Translations under genes and position numbers: made by a program
The notes under the pieces: generated by a model
Seen by the model: the letters and a program-made list of their open reading frames with translations, nothing else
What the model was told of the DNA's origin: nothing
Databases searched by the model: none
Assembly: GCA_035392025.1 (NCBI GenBank)
Contig: DAOPMC010000038.1
Coordinates: forward strand, 1 to 6,716
Reading direction: 5' to 3'
DNA: 6,716 nucleotides
From: DAOPMC01 sp035392025
GTDB lineage: Bacteria > Bacillota_I > Bacilli_A > RF39 > UBA660
In this document: in pieces, positions 1 to 4,777 of the stretch
Layout of the letters: the number at the start of each line of letters is the position of its first letter
Position numbering within the stretch: the first letter of the stretch is position 1

Positions 1-11
1 CGCTTATATTT

Positions 12-36
12 AAAAATTTTTGAGACATTTTCAAAA
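12..36 (-). terminator. Weak candidate terminator after the PBP gene
   Basis: Just downstream of the PBP stop codon the sequence can form a 6-bp stem (TTTTGA at 18-23 with TCAAAA at 31-36, 7-nt loop). Read on the minus strand it is followed by ATTTTT from the A-run at 12-16. The stem is short and has only two strong pairs including one G-C, so this is a guess from position more than from strength; the true 3' end may lie beyond the window edge. Confidence 0.3.
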
Positions 37-52
37 GTTATTGACACACTTT

Positions 53-2053
53 TTAATTTTTATTTTGAAAATATGCATTTGTTGCTTTCTTTACTATCTG
101 ATAAGTAACATTGTAAAGATAGGTAGATTTATTTTTAGAATAGCTGATGTTGGGGCTTAGTACTGCTATTGTTATCTCTGGATCATTATATGGTGCATAT
201 CCAATAAAGTTTTTAGAATTAGTTTTGGTATCAATATTACCATCATTATTTGTATCAATAAAGCTTTCCGATGTCCCTGTTTTACCTGCTGGCTTATATT
301 TGAAATTAATATATCCTGATCCAGTTCCACCAGTCATAACTGCTCTAAAAGCTTCTCTTATTCTATTTATATATTTTTCTTTGGTTGTAACATTATTCAA
401 TACTTTTACTTGTGTATCATATAATTTTTCTCCAATATCGCTAGTATCACTACTTGCATGAACTGATTTTAACAATTTAGGGGCAATTCTAGTACCACCA
501 TTGGCAATTGTTGAAATATATTGTGATATTCCAATAGGTGTAAAAGTATCATATTGTCCTATGGCATAATCAATAATTAAGCTAGAATCTTTATGATTAC
601 CAATATATCCTACTGATTCATTAGGTAAATCTATTTTAGTTAGTGTTCCAAGTCCTAATTCATTAAATGTTTTTCTATATGTTTCAAATACACTAAAATC
701 AATATTAGCGCTACAATTATAACAATATTCCCCACCTCCTACTTTTATGGCAGTTTTATACTGAAAAACATTAGAAGAATACTTTATTGCTTCCAAATCA
801 TTAACTGTTCCCATGTTTCTCCAAGAACATTTTCTAGTAGTTTCTTTTAATTTAATACAAGCATCATATTCAGTTGATCCTATTTTGACAACTCCTGAAT
901 TATATCCTACTAGCATACTAGCACCCTTTACTATTGATCCCGGTTGAATAGTTTCATTAACTATCTGATAAGATATCTCTTCAAAATTATTTTTATCAAT
1001 TTCCCAGGCCGCTATTGTGAGTAATTCTCCAGTATCAGGGTCTCCAATAATTACGATACTATGATTATAATACTTAGTATTTGGCATAGTTTTAGCTTTC
1101 TTAATCTCTTTTTTTACTATGTTATCTATATCAAGTTGCAAATTAATATCAATTGACAGCACAATATCCATACCTCTAGACCCTTCTTTTATGAGTTCTA
1201 AATCATTGCTATCGTTAACTTTATATTGATCTTTTTCTCCTCTTAAAAGACTCTCATACTGATATTCTAATCCACTGACACCGACTCTATCATTTAAAGC
1301 ATAACCATTTTCTAAATAATTATCTTTATTTTCATATGGAATATTATCAATATATCCTAATATTGTTTTTAAAGTATCACCATATACATACTTTCTATCC
1401 CACTCTTCTTTTATACCAAAACCACTTAATTCTTCGTAATTTTCTCCAATATATGCATACTCATAATCACCAATATCTCCTTTTTTAATTATTTTTTCAT
1501 CATAATAATATCCATTATTCATTAAGTTATAAATATATATTGCTTTTTTATCAGATTCATCATAGATTGATAAATCTTCATTCGTTATTCTTCTTTTCTT
1601 ATAATTATAGATATCGTTTGATGTAATCTTTCTATTTTTATAATTTTGCCATTCTTCATCATATATTTTATCGTTTGCTTTGCTTTTTTTATCAATAATA
1701 TAGAAATCTTTAATCATATTACTAGTTAAAGATGAATAATTAATATCAATAATTTTGCTCATCTTATATGCGAGTATTATTTCTTGTTCAGCAGTTGTAC
1801 CTTTTTCTTTTTTGTAATAAATAGTTTTAACTGCAATATTATCAACTAGTATATTGTAATTTCTATCATATATTCTTCCTCTAGGAACACTATTTCCTTC
1901 AATTATCTCTTCTGTTTTTTGCTTTAGTAGTTCTTTATAATAATCACCTTTAAATATGTTTATATAAATTAAATTGCCTATAATAATCATAAATAGAATC
2001 AGAATAAACCATTTAATTATATATATTCTTTTATTTATCTTTGATTCCTTCAT
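53..2053 (-). CDS. Class B penicillin-binding protein (peptidoglycan D,D-transpeptidase, PBP2/FtsI family)
   Basis: Membrane-anchored cross-linking enzyme that joins peptide stems of peptidoglycan on the outer face of the membrane. Seen: a basic N-terminus followed by one transmembrane segment (about residues 13-33); a dimerization-domain start PRGRIYDRNYNILVDN (57-72); the GVSGLEYQYESLLRG signature of the linker region (258-272); and a transpeptidase domain with all three active-site motifs, SIVK (373-376, nucleophile S373), SSN (426-428) and KTGT (591-594). The 666-residue length is normal for the class and no PASTA repeats follow. The DRVG-S-LEYQYE-LLRG wording recalls elongation-type PBP2b/PbpA proteins of Bacilli more than divisome FtsI, but I cannot settle this. 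ATG 2053 is preceded by GGTGAT four bases upstream. Oddities: four extracytoplasmic cysteines (399, 409, 444, 447) around the SxN motif, and a DxNxDGxxD loop (600-608) right after KTGT. Divergent from the small gene at 2157. Confidence 0.93.
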   Translation of the reverse strand: MKESKINKRIYIIKWFILILFMIIIGNLIYINIFKGDYYKELLKQKTEEIIEGNSVPRGRIYDRNYNILVDNIAVKTIYYKKEKGTTAEQEIILAYKMSKIIDINYSSLTSNMIKDFYIIDKKSKANDKIYDEEWQNYKNRKITSNDIYNYKKRRITNEDLSIYDESDKKAIYIYNLMNNGYYYDEKIIKKGDIGDYEYAYIGENYEELSGFGIKEEWDRKYVYGDTLKTILGYIDNIPYENKDNYLENGYALNDRVGVSGLEYQYESLLRGEKDQYKVNDSNDLELIKEGSRGMDIVLSIDINLQLDIDNIVKKEIKKAKTMPNTKYYNHSIVIIGDPDTGELLTIAAWEIDKNNFEEISYQIVNETIQPGSIVKGASMLVGYNSGVVKIGSTEYDACIKLKETTRKCSWRNMGTVNDLEAIKYSSNVFQYKTAIKVGGGEYCYNCSANIDFSVFETYRKTFNELGLGTLTKIDLPNESVGYIGNHKDSSLIIDYAIGQYDTFTPIGISQYISTIANGGTRIAPKLLKSVHASSDTSDIGEKLYDTQVKVLNNVTTKEKYINRIREAFRAVMTGGTGSGYINFKYKPAGKTGTSESFIDTNNDGNIDTKTNSKNFIGYAPYNDPEITIAVLSPNISYSKNKSTYLYNVTYQIVKKATNAYFQNKN

Positions 2054-2156
2054 AAAATCACCATTATTAGTGTTCTCATAGTTTTTAAAAAATTACATAT
2101 ATTTTATTGAATATTAGATAATATCGATATTTAAGTATAGAAAGACAGGTGATTAA
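2054..2156. promoter_or_regulatory. Divergent intergenic region with a 12-bp palindrome
   Basis: This 103-bp spacer separates the leftward PBP gene from the rightward 83-residue gene and should hold both promoters. It contains the perfect palindrome AATATCGATATT (2120-2131), possible -10 elements on the plus strand (GATAAT near 2117, TATAGA at 2136) and the Shine-Dalgarno sites of both genes (AGGTGAT at 2147-2153 on plus; GGTGAT just before 2053 on minus). No -35 box is convincing on either strand. The palindrome could be an operator, but palindromes of this kind are common in such A+T-rich DNA. Confidence 0.35.
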
Positions 2157-2408
2157 ATGTATGAATTAATAATTAAAAATTATATAAATAAACTAACTAT
2201 TGATGATATATTAAATTATGCTAAAAAAGAGAACATCAAAGTCTCTTTAAATGAAGCTAGTATTATATATAAATATATTAAAGAATATCATGATATTTTT
2301 TTAAATGGAAATCCTGATACTCTTTTTATTGAGCTTAAATCAAAGTTATCATATGAAGTATATGATAAATGTGTAAACTTATATAACAAGTATAAAAACT
2401 ATTTATAA
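2157..2408 (+). CDS. Small DUF2624/YqfT-like protein of unknown function
   Basis: An 83-residue, lysine- and tyrosine-rich soluble protein with no signal peptide or membrane segment. Pattern: IIKNYINKLTIDDILNYAKK near the N-terminus, then NIKVSLNEASIIYKYIKEY, a layout of short helices (T-xx-[DE]-[IL]-L-x-Y-[AS]-K, then an amphipathic helix) that I recognise as similar to the DUF2624 family (B. subtilis YqfT). That family is known to sit beside the endonuclease IV gene yqfS, and here the gene is also next to nfo, which strengthens the call. The family has no established function. The start is well supported: AGGTGAT lies 3-4 bases before ATG 2157. The last 10 bases overlap the 3' end of nfo on the other strand. 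The family assignment is from memory of the pattern, not from a search; existence of the gene is much surer than its family. Confidence 0.72.
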   Translation: MYELIIKNYINKLTIDDILNYAKKENIKVSLNEASIIYKYIKEYHDIFLNGNPDTLFIELKSKLSYEVYDKCVNLYNKYKNYL

Positions 2409-3283
2409 TAGTCTATAACATCTTGATTTAAGTTTGGATTGAATATTTTGTTTTTTATCATATCAATTTCAAATCTATATGGAGGATATATATCAATATA
2501 TGGTGTTTCTAATATTTTAGGAACATTTTTTAATCTTTCATTATAAATAATGTTAATTAAATTATCAAATCCTAAATTGCCATATCCTAAATTAGCATGG
2601 CGATCCTTTTTAGATCCTGATATATTCTTACTATCATTGATATGGATACAACCAATTTTTTCTATTCCAACTATCATATCAAAATCACCTAGTAATTTAT
2701 CAAAATGAGATATGTCATAACCTGAATCAAACATATGACATGTATCCATACATATTCCAATTTGATTTTTTTTCTCTATCTCATCAATAATTGCCTTTAA
2801 TTCTTCAAATTTAGATCCTACTTCCGTTCCTTTACCTGCCATTGTCTCAAGAAGTATAGTTACACTGGTATTATCAAGTATTGTATTAAGGCCATCACTA
2901 ATATTTAAGATAGCATTTTCTATTCCAATACCCAAGTGATTGCCAGGATGAAGTACTAAATATTTCATTCCTAGTTTTTCACAACGCTTACATTCTCTAG
3001 TTAGAAAATCAATTGAAAAATTGTATTTATCAATATTTTCTTTGTTACCTAAATTAATAATATATGGAGCATGCACTATGATTTTATTAATATCAATATT
3101 GTTCTTTGCCATTAATTCATAAGCTTTCTTGGTATACTCCATATTTATATCATATCTAATTGTATTTTGTGGTGCACCAGTGTAAAACATAAAGGTATTG
3201 CTACCATAACTTAATGCTTCTTCTAATGAACCCAATAACTCTTTATCTTTCTTAAAAGATACATGTGAACCAATTAATAACAT
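2399..3283 (-). CDS. nfo: Endonuclease IV (AP endonuclease, DNA base excision repair)
   Basis: Cuts the phosphodiester bond 5' to abasic sites and removes 3'-blocking groups; a TIM-barrel enzyme with three metal ions. Using the 294-residue start, all nine expected metal ligands are visible: H71 (VHAPY), H112 (LHPGNH), E146 (LLETMAG), D180 and H183 (MDTCH), H214 (IHINDSK), D227 and H229 (DRH) and E259 (LETPY). The family signatures GICMDTCH and HINDSKN-GS-KDRH are intact, so the enzyme should be active. Length is typical (about 280-300). An ATG at 3295 is in frame, but GGTGAT (3288-3293) overlaps that codon and is correctly spaced for ATG 3283, giving the usual family start MLLIGSHVS. The gene runs toward the 83-residue gene and overlaps its stop; a terminator separates it from the pilin genes upstream, so it is probably transcribed alone. 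Confidence 0.96.
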   Translation of the reverse strand: MLLIGSHVSFKKDKELLGSLEEALSYGSNTFMFYTGAPQNTIRYDINMEYTKKAYELMAKNNIDINKIIVHAPYIINLGNKENIDKYNFSIDFLTRECKRCEKLGMKYLVLHPGNHLGIGIENAILNISDGLNTILDNTSVTILLETMAGKGTEVGSKFEELKAIIDEIEKKNQIGICMDTCHMFDSGYDISHFDKLLGDFDMIVGIEKIGCIHINDSKNISGSKKDRHANLGYGNLGFDNLINIIYNERLKNVPKILETPYIDIYPPYRFEIDMIKNKIFNPNLNQDVIDYYK

Positions 3284-3287
3284 ATTT

Positions 3288-3293
3288 ATCACC
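3288..3293 (-). promoter_or_regulatory. Ribosome binding site deciding the nfo start
   Basis: GGTGAT on the minus strand lies 4-5 bases before ATG 3283 and overlaps the alternative ATG at 3295, which has no site of its own. It therefore selects the 294-residue protein. Confidence 0.75.
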
Positions 3294-3299
3294 ATACTA

Positions 3300-3308
3300 A
3301 TTTTATCA
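3300..3308 (-). promoter_or_regulatory. nfo: Candidate extended -10 promoter for nfo
   Basis: The minus strand reads TGATAAAAT, an extended -10 (TGn followed by TAAAAT, 5 of 6 matching consensus), immediately after the pilin terminator. No good -35 is present, which is tolerated for extended -10 promoters. It predicts a transcription start near 3293 and a very short leader of about ten bases, only just containing the Shine-Dalgarno site. Confidence 0.4.
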
Positions 3309-3309
3309 C

Positions 3310-3334
3310 AAAAAAAGAGATATGTAATCTCTTT
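3310..3334 (-). terminator. Intrinsic terminator of the pilin genes
   Basis: A perfect 8-bp inverted repeat, AAAGAGAT (3314-3321) with ATCTCTTT (3327-3334) and a 5-nt loop. On the minus strand it runs into a further four T residues (A-run 3310-3313 in plus notation), so the T-tract is seven long counting the end of the stem. It closes the pilin cluster and isolates nfo from it. On the plus strand the downstream side is only AATTT, so it is mainly directional. Confidence 0.8.
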
Positions 3335-3353
3335 AATTTAATTAGCCCTCTGT

Positions 3354-3417
3354 TGGTTTAGTACAAGTTGGTGTTGTGTTAACTATGGTAAAGTACAAGT
3401 TGGTGTTGTGTTAACTA
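3354..3417 (-). repeat. 32-bp tandem duplication at the 3' end of the last pilin gene
   Basis: Two adjacent 32-bp units, 3354-3385 and 3386-3417, differ at only two neighbouring positions (TT versus AA, at 3358-3359 and 3390-3391); 26 bp at their ends (3360-3385 and 3392-3417) are identical. The unit is not a multiple of three. The stop codon of the pilin gene (TAG, 3383-3385) is created where the second unit begins. Skipping one unit restores a reading of TCTKPTEG followed by TAA at the terminator-proximal side. Confidence 0.93.
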
Positions 3418-3823
3418 CAGATGCTCTTGTTAATGAATTCTCTGCCGTTAAAGCGATTCCATGAGCTGTTCCTTCTAAACAAATAGAATATGTTGTTCCA
3501 CTAATTTGAACATATGAGTTTGCAGTATCATATGACTCACCATATGGGTTCTTAGTCATAGTTTTTTCTAGCAAAGTATTAATATTTTCAAGAGTCATAT
3601 ATGTCACTGCGCCTACTGTTACGAAAGTTGCACTACCTGATGGCATAATGTATTCTTGTCTAAATGCATTAATTGCTGCTGCCGCATTTGATACATAAGT
3701 ATCCTTTTTTGCATTATCTAGTATTTTTGTAACTGCTGGAATTGCAACTGCTACTAATACTCCTAATATAACTATAACTGCAAGTAACTCGATTAATGTA
3801 AACCCTTTCTTATTTAACTTCAT
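3383..3823 (-). CDS. Type IV pilin-like (ComGC/PilA-type) structural subunit, likely major pilin
   Basis: A 146-residue prepilin. Seen: class III signal MKLNKKG with cleavage expected between G7 and F8, mature start FTLIE with the conserved Glu at mature position 5 (E12), a hydrophobic assembly helix (8-30) with the family proline at mature position 22 (P29), then a short alpha/beta domain containing NPYGESYD (92-99). Two cysteines (C115, C143) could close a C-terminal loop as in many pilins. A prepilin peptidase would cut and methylate it and an ATPase-driven platform would assemble it; neither is in this window. GAGAGGAG six bases before ATG 3823 supports the start. It has its own promoter as well as possible read-through from the gene upstream. 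Its 3' end was altered by a 32-bp duplication that changes the tail from KPTEG to LP; both cysteines survive. Whether it serves competence, adhesion or motility cannot be told. Confidence 0.88.
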   Translation of the reverse strand: MKLNKKGFTLIELLAVIVILGVLVAVAIPAVTKILDNAKKDTYVSNAAAAINAFRQEYIMPSGSATFVTVGAVTYMTLENINTLLEKTMTKNPYGESYDTANSYVQISGTTYSICLEGTAHGIALTAENSLTRASVVNTTPTCTLP

Positions 3824-3846
3824 AAATATCTCCTCTCTTTATTATT

Positions 3847-3861
3847 TACACTATTAGTGTA
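3847..3861. promoter_or_regulatory. Inverted repeat over the -10 of the major pilin promoter
   Basis: TACACT-AAT-AGTGTA (minus-strand reading) is a perfect 6-bp inverted repeat with a 3-bp centre whose first arm is exactly the predicted -10 hexamer. It could be an operator for a regulator or a small hairpin at the start of the leader. There is no direct evidence for either. Confidence 0.35.
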
Positions 3862-3884
3862 TCACACCTTAGAATTTTTTTCAA
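3856..3884 (-). promoter_or_regulatory. Promoter of the major pilin gene
   Basis: On the minus strand, TTGAAA (3879-3884), a 17-bp spacer and TACACT (3856-3861) with a TGA extension directly before the -10. This predicts initiation around 3849 and a leader of about 25 bases carrying the strong GAGAGGAG site. It lies within the 80-bp gap between the second and third pilin genes, so the third gene can be expressed separately and more strongly. Confidence 0.6.
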
Positions 3885-3903
3885 TATTTTTGATTATATA
3901 ATG

Positions 3904-4356
3904 TCAACTACTGCTAACTGATGATGTACTTAATTCTGATTCTATCAAAAAGTTCAGGCCAAGCCTACTTCCTGTAATACTCCATGCATCTGTCCCTGTA
4001 CTATATAATTTAATATAATAAACATATTTATTATTGTCTATACAATATGCTGCTTGGCTTGTAATTAGATTATATAAATCGCCATTAGGATCAGTTTTGA
4101 TATCAAAACCTAATGCTAATGCTGTTGCATAATAACATCCAGGAGCAGAACTTGTCTCTGTAAATATTGATTCATATTTATCAAGTCTACTTTTCATTTT
4201 AACAAGTGAAACCAACTCTTTAGCATCTGATACATATTGTTCTTTCTTACTTCTCTCAATTAACTTCATTATATTTGGTGCTACTATTAATAGTAGTATT
4301 GCAAGTATTACTATAACTGCAATAAGTTCAATCAAAGTAAATCCTTTTTTATTCAT
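3904..4356 (-). CDS. Type IV pilin-like (pseudopilin) protein
   Basis: A 150-residue prepilin starting MNKKGFTLIELIAVIVIL: prepilin peptidase site between G5 and F6, Glu at mature position 5 (E10), hydrophobic helix to about residue 32 with P27 at mature position 22, then a basic stretch (RSKK, 35-38) and a variable C-terminal domain with C74 and C105 that could pair, ending in a serine-rich tail. ATG 4383 is in frame further upstream, but AGAGGG (4363-4368) sits six bases before ATG 4356 and upstream residues would push the signal too far in, so 4356 is chosen. The stop codon of the 58-residue gene overlaps this Shine-Dalgarno site and only 10 bases separate the genes, indicating co-transcription and probable translational coupling. 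It shares the signal and helix with the next pilin but not the C-terminal domain, so it is likely a distinct, perhaps minor, subunit. Confidence 0.86.
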   Translation of the reverse strand: MNKKGFTLIELIAVIVILAILLLIVAPNIMKLIERSKKEQYVSDAKELVSLVKMKSRLDKYESIFTETSSAPGCYYATALALGFDIKTDPNGDLYNLITSQAAYCIDNNKYVYYIKLYSTGTDAWSITGSRLGLNFLIESELSTSSVSSS

Positions 4357-4362
4357 AAACAT

Positions 4363-4368
4363 CCCTCT
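4363..4368 (-). promoter_or_regulatory. Ribosome binding site deciding the start of the 150-residue pilin
   Basis: AGAGGG on the minus strand, six bases before ATG 4356, and overlapping the TAG stop (4367-4369) of the preceding gene. This geometry suits coupled translation and argues against the longer in-frame start at 4383. Confidence 0.75.
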
Positions 4369-4543
4369 AACATGTAAATTCATTTAGACAATCTTCTAAT
4401 TCTTTGTCTATTTCATTACCAAAATTCTTAGAATTAGAAACATCATTTCTTAATATACTGAATACTAAAAACATTGATAAACCTAACATCAATACTATTG
4501 CATAAACAATTGTCGTAAATGCAAAACCTTTTTGATTCAACAT
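4367..4543 (-). CDS. Short pilin-like protein (58 residues), first gene of the pilin cluster
   Basis: Starts MLNQKGFAFTTIVYAIVLML: a short leader ending in KG, cleavage plausible between G6 and F7, and a hydrophobic helix of about 25 residues (7-32), followed by only some 26 polar, acidic residues with C52 and a C-terminal C58. It looks like a pilin reduced to its N-terminal assembly helix. The Glu normally at mature position 5 is absent (T11), so it is either a minor or initiating subunit, comparable in this respect to Glu5-lacking tip pseudopilins, or simply a small membrane protein. ATG 4543 is preferred over the in-frame GTG at 4552 because AGGTG (4550-4554) overlaps the GTG and is correctly spaced, six bases, from the ATG. 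It is the promoter-proximal gene, coupled to the next pilin gene. The function is inferred from neighbours and the N-terminus only. Confidence 0.68.
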   Translation of the reverse strand: MLNQKGFAFTTIVYAIVLMLGLSMFLVFSILRNDVSNSKNFGNEIDKELEDCLNEFTC

Positions 4544-4549
4544 ATTATT

Positions 4550-4554
4550 CACCT
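4550..4554 (-). promoter_or_regulatory. Ribosome binding site deciding the 58-residue gene start
   Basis: AGGTG on the minus strand ends six bases before ATG 4543 and covers the alternative GTG codon at 4552, which has no site of its own. Confidence 0.7.
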
Positions 4555-4560
4555 ATTGTA

Positions 4561-4569
4561 ATTATAACA
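4561..4569 (-). promoter_or_regulatory. Extended -10 promoter of the pilin operon
   Basis: The minus strand reads TGTTATAAT: a consensus -10 TATAAT (4561-4566) with the TGn extension. No good -35 lies 16-18 bases upstream, where the U-tract of a terminator is found instead. Initiation would fall near 4554 and give a leader of roughly ten bases with the AGGTG site. Its last base coincides with the edge of the IS target duplication. Confidence 0.55.
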
Positions 4570-4576
4570 AATTCAT

Positions 4577-4607
4577 AAAAAAAAAGATATACTTATTTTA
4601 GTATATC
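4577..4607 (-). terminator. Intrinsic terminator upstream of the pilin operon (left copy)
   Basis: An 8-bp stem, AGTATATC with GATATACT (4600-4607 and 4586-4593), 6-nt loop, then nine T residues on the minus strand (A-run 4577-4585). It stops leftward transcription before the pilin promoter, originally from a gene to the right of the window and now from the IS. The same structure recurs at 6625-6655 in the second repeat copy. Confidence 0.72.
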
Positions 4608-4653
4608 CATAAATTATTCAATTGAAAAGTTAAATTGACATTTAAATAAAGCA

Positions 4654-4673
4654 CCCAAGTTTGACAGTTGCAA
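4654..4673 (+). repeat. Left terminal inverted repeat of the IS
   Basis: CCCAAGTTTGACAGTTGCAA matches the reverse complement of 6589-6608 at 17 of 20 positions, with the central TTTGACAGTTG (11 bp) fully conserved. It abuts the target duplication with no gap. Confidence 0.92.
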
Positions 4674-4693
4674 CCTTAGCGCATTACTCCAGC

Positions 4694-4715
4694 CTAGATA
4701 AAATCTAGTTTTTTT
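4694..4715 (+). terminator. Insulating terminator inside the IS left end
   Basis: CTAGAT (4694-4699) pairs with ATCTAG (4703-4708) across an AAA loop and is followed by seven T residues. It faces rightward and precedes the transposase promoter, so it would stop transcripts entering from outside before they reach the transposase gene. The stem is only 6 bp with a tight loop. The flanking sequences GCGCATTAC (4679-4687) and GTAATGTGC (4732-4740) can pair around it, with one G-U pair, in a longer read-through RNA. Confidence 0.55.
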
Positions 4716-4727
4716 ATGTTTTTGCTA

Positions 4728-4756
4728 TTGCGTAATGTGCCGTTATGTTGTATAAT
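4728..4756 (+). promoter_or_regulatory. Transposase promoter
   Basis: TTGCGT (4728-4733), a 17-bp spacer and a perfect TATAAT (4751-4756). Initiation would be near 4763, only about 15 bases before the chosen start codon. The -35 overlaps the subterminal inverted repeat arm 4729-4739, so a protein bound there, possibly transposase, could repress it. Confidence 0.6.
4729..4739 (+). repeat. Subterminal inverted repeat, left arm
   Basis: TGCGTAATGTG is the exact reverse complement of CACATTACGCA at 6514-6524, so 11-bp perfect inverted arms bracket the transposase gene inside the terminal repeats. A related sequence GCGCATTAC lies at 4679-4687. The role is unknown; transposase binding or transcript control are possible. 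Confidence 0.7.
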
Positions 4757-4764
4757 TGTAGTGT

Positions 4765-4771
4765 AAGAAGG
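4765..4771 (+). promoter_or_regulatory. Ribosome binding site of the transposase
   Basis: AAGAAGG six bases before ATG 4778. The in-frame ATG at 4745 lies upstream of the predicted -10 and has no such site, so this decides the start. Confidence 0.75.
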
Positions 4772-4777
4772 TATATT

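Larger units (their letters stand above)
4561..4653 (+). repeat. Left copy of the 93-bp direct repeat (target-site duplication)
   Basis: Identical over all 93 bases to 6609-6701, 2048 bp away. The repeat ends exactly where the IS terminal inverted repeat begins (4654), and the bases flanking the two copies differ immediately. It contains a minus-strand terminator, the -10 of the pilin operon promoter at its left edge, and a TTGACA at 4635-4640. Perfect identity points to a recent insertion. Confidence 0.92.

Noticed and set aside
41..69. TTGACA (41-46) as a plus-strand promoter at the left edge
   Set aside because: No -10-like hexamer at 16-18 bases, and it would only drive antisense RNA into the PBP gene.
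147..461. Plus-strand open frame of 104 codons inside the PBP gene
   Set aside because: Antisense to the transpeptidase domain, which carries all its motifs; no ribosome site and no recognisable protein features. A shadow of the real gene.
3354..3417. Short CRISPR array
   Set aside because: Two units abut with no spacer, lie in a coding region, and repeat almost their whole length; this is a tandem duplication.
4745..4777. Longer transposase start at ATG 4745
   Set aside because: This codon is upstream of the predicted -10 (4751-4756) and lacks a ribosome site; ATG 4778 has AAGAAGG at good spacing and gives the usual family N-terminus.
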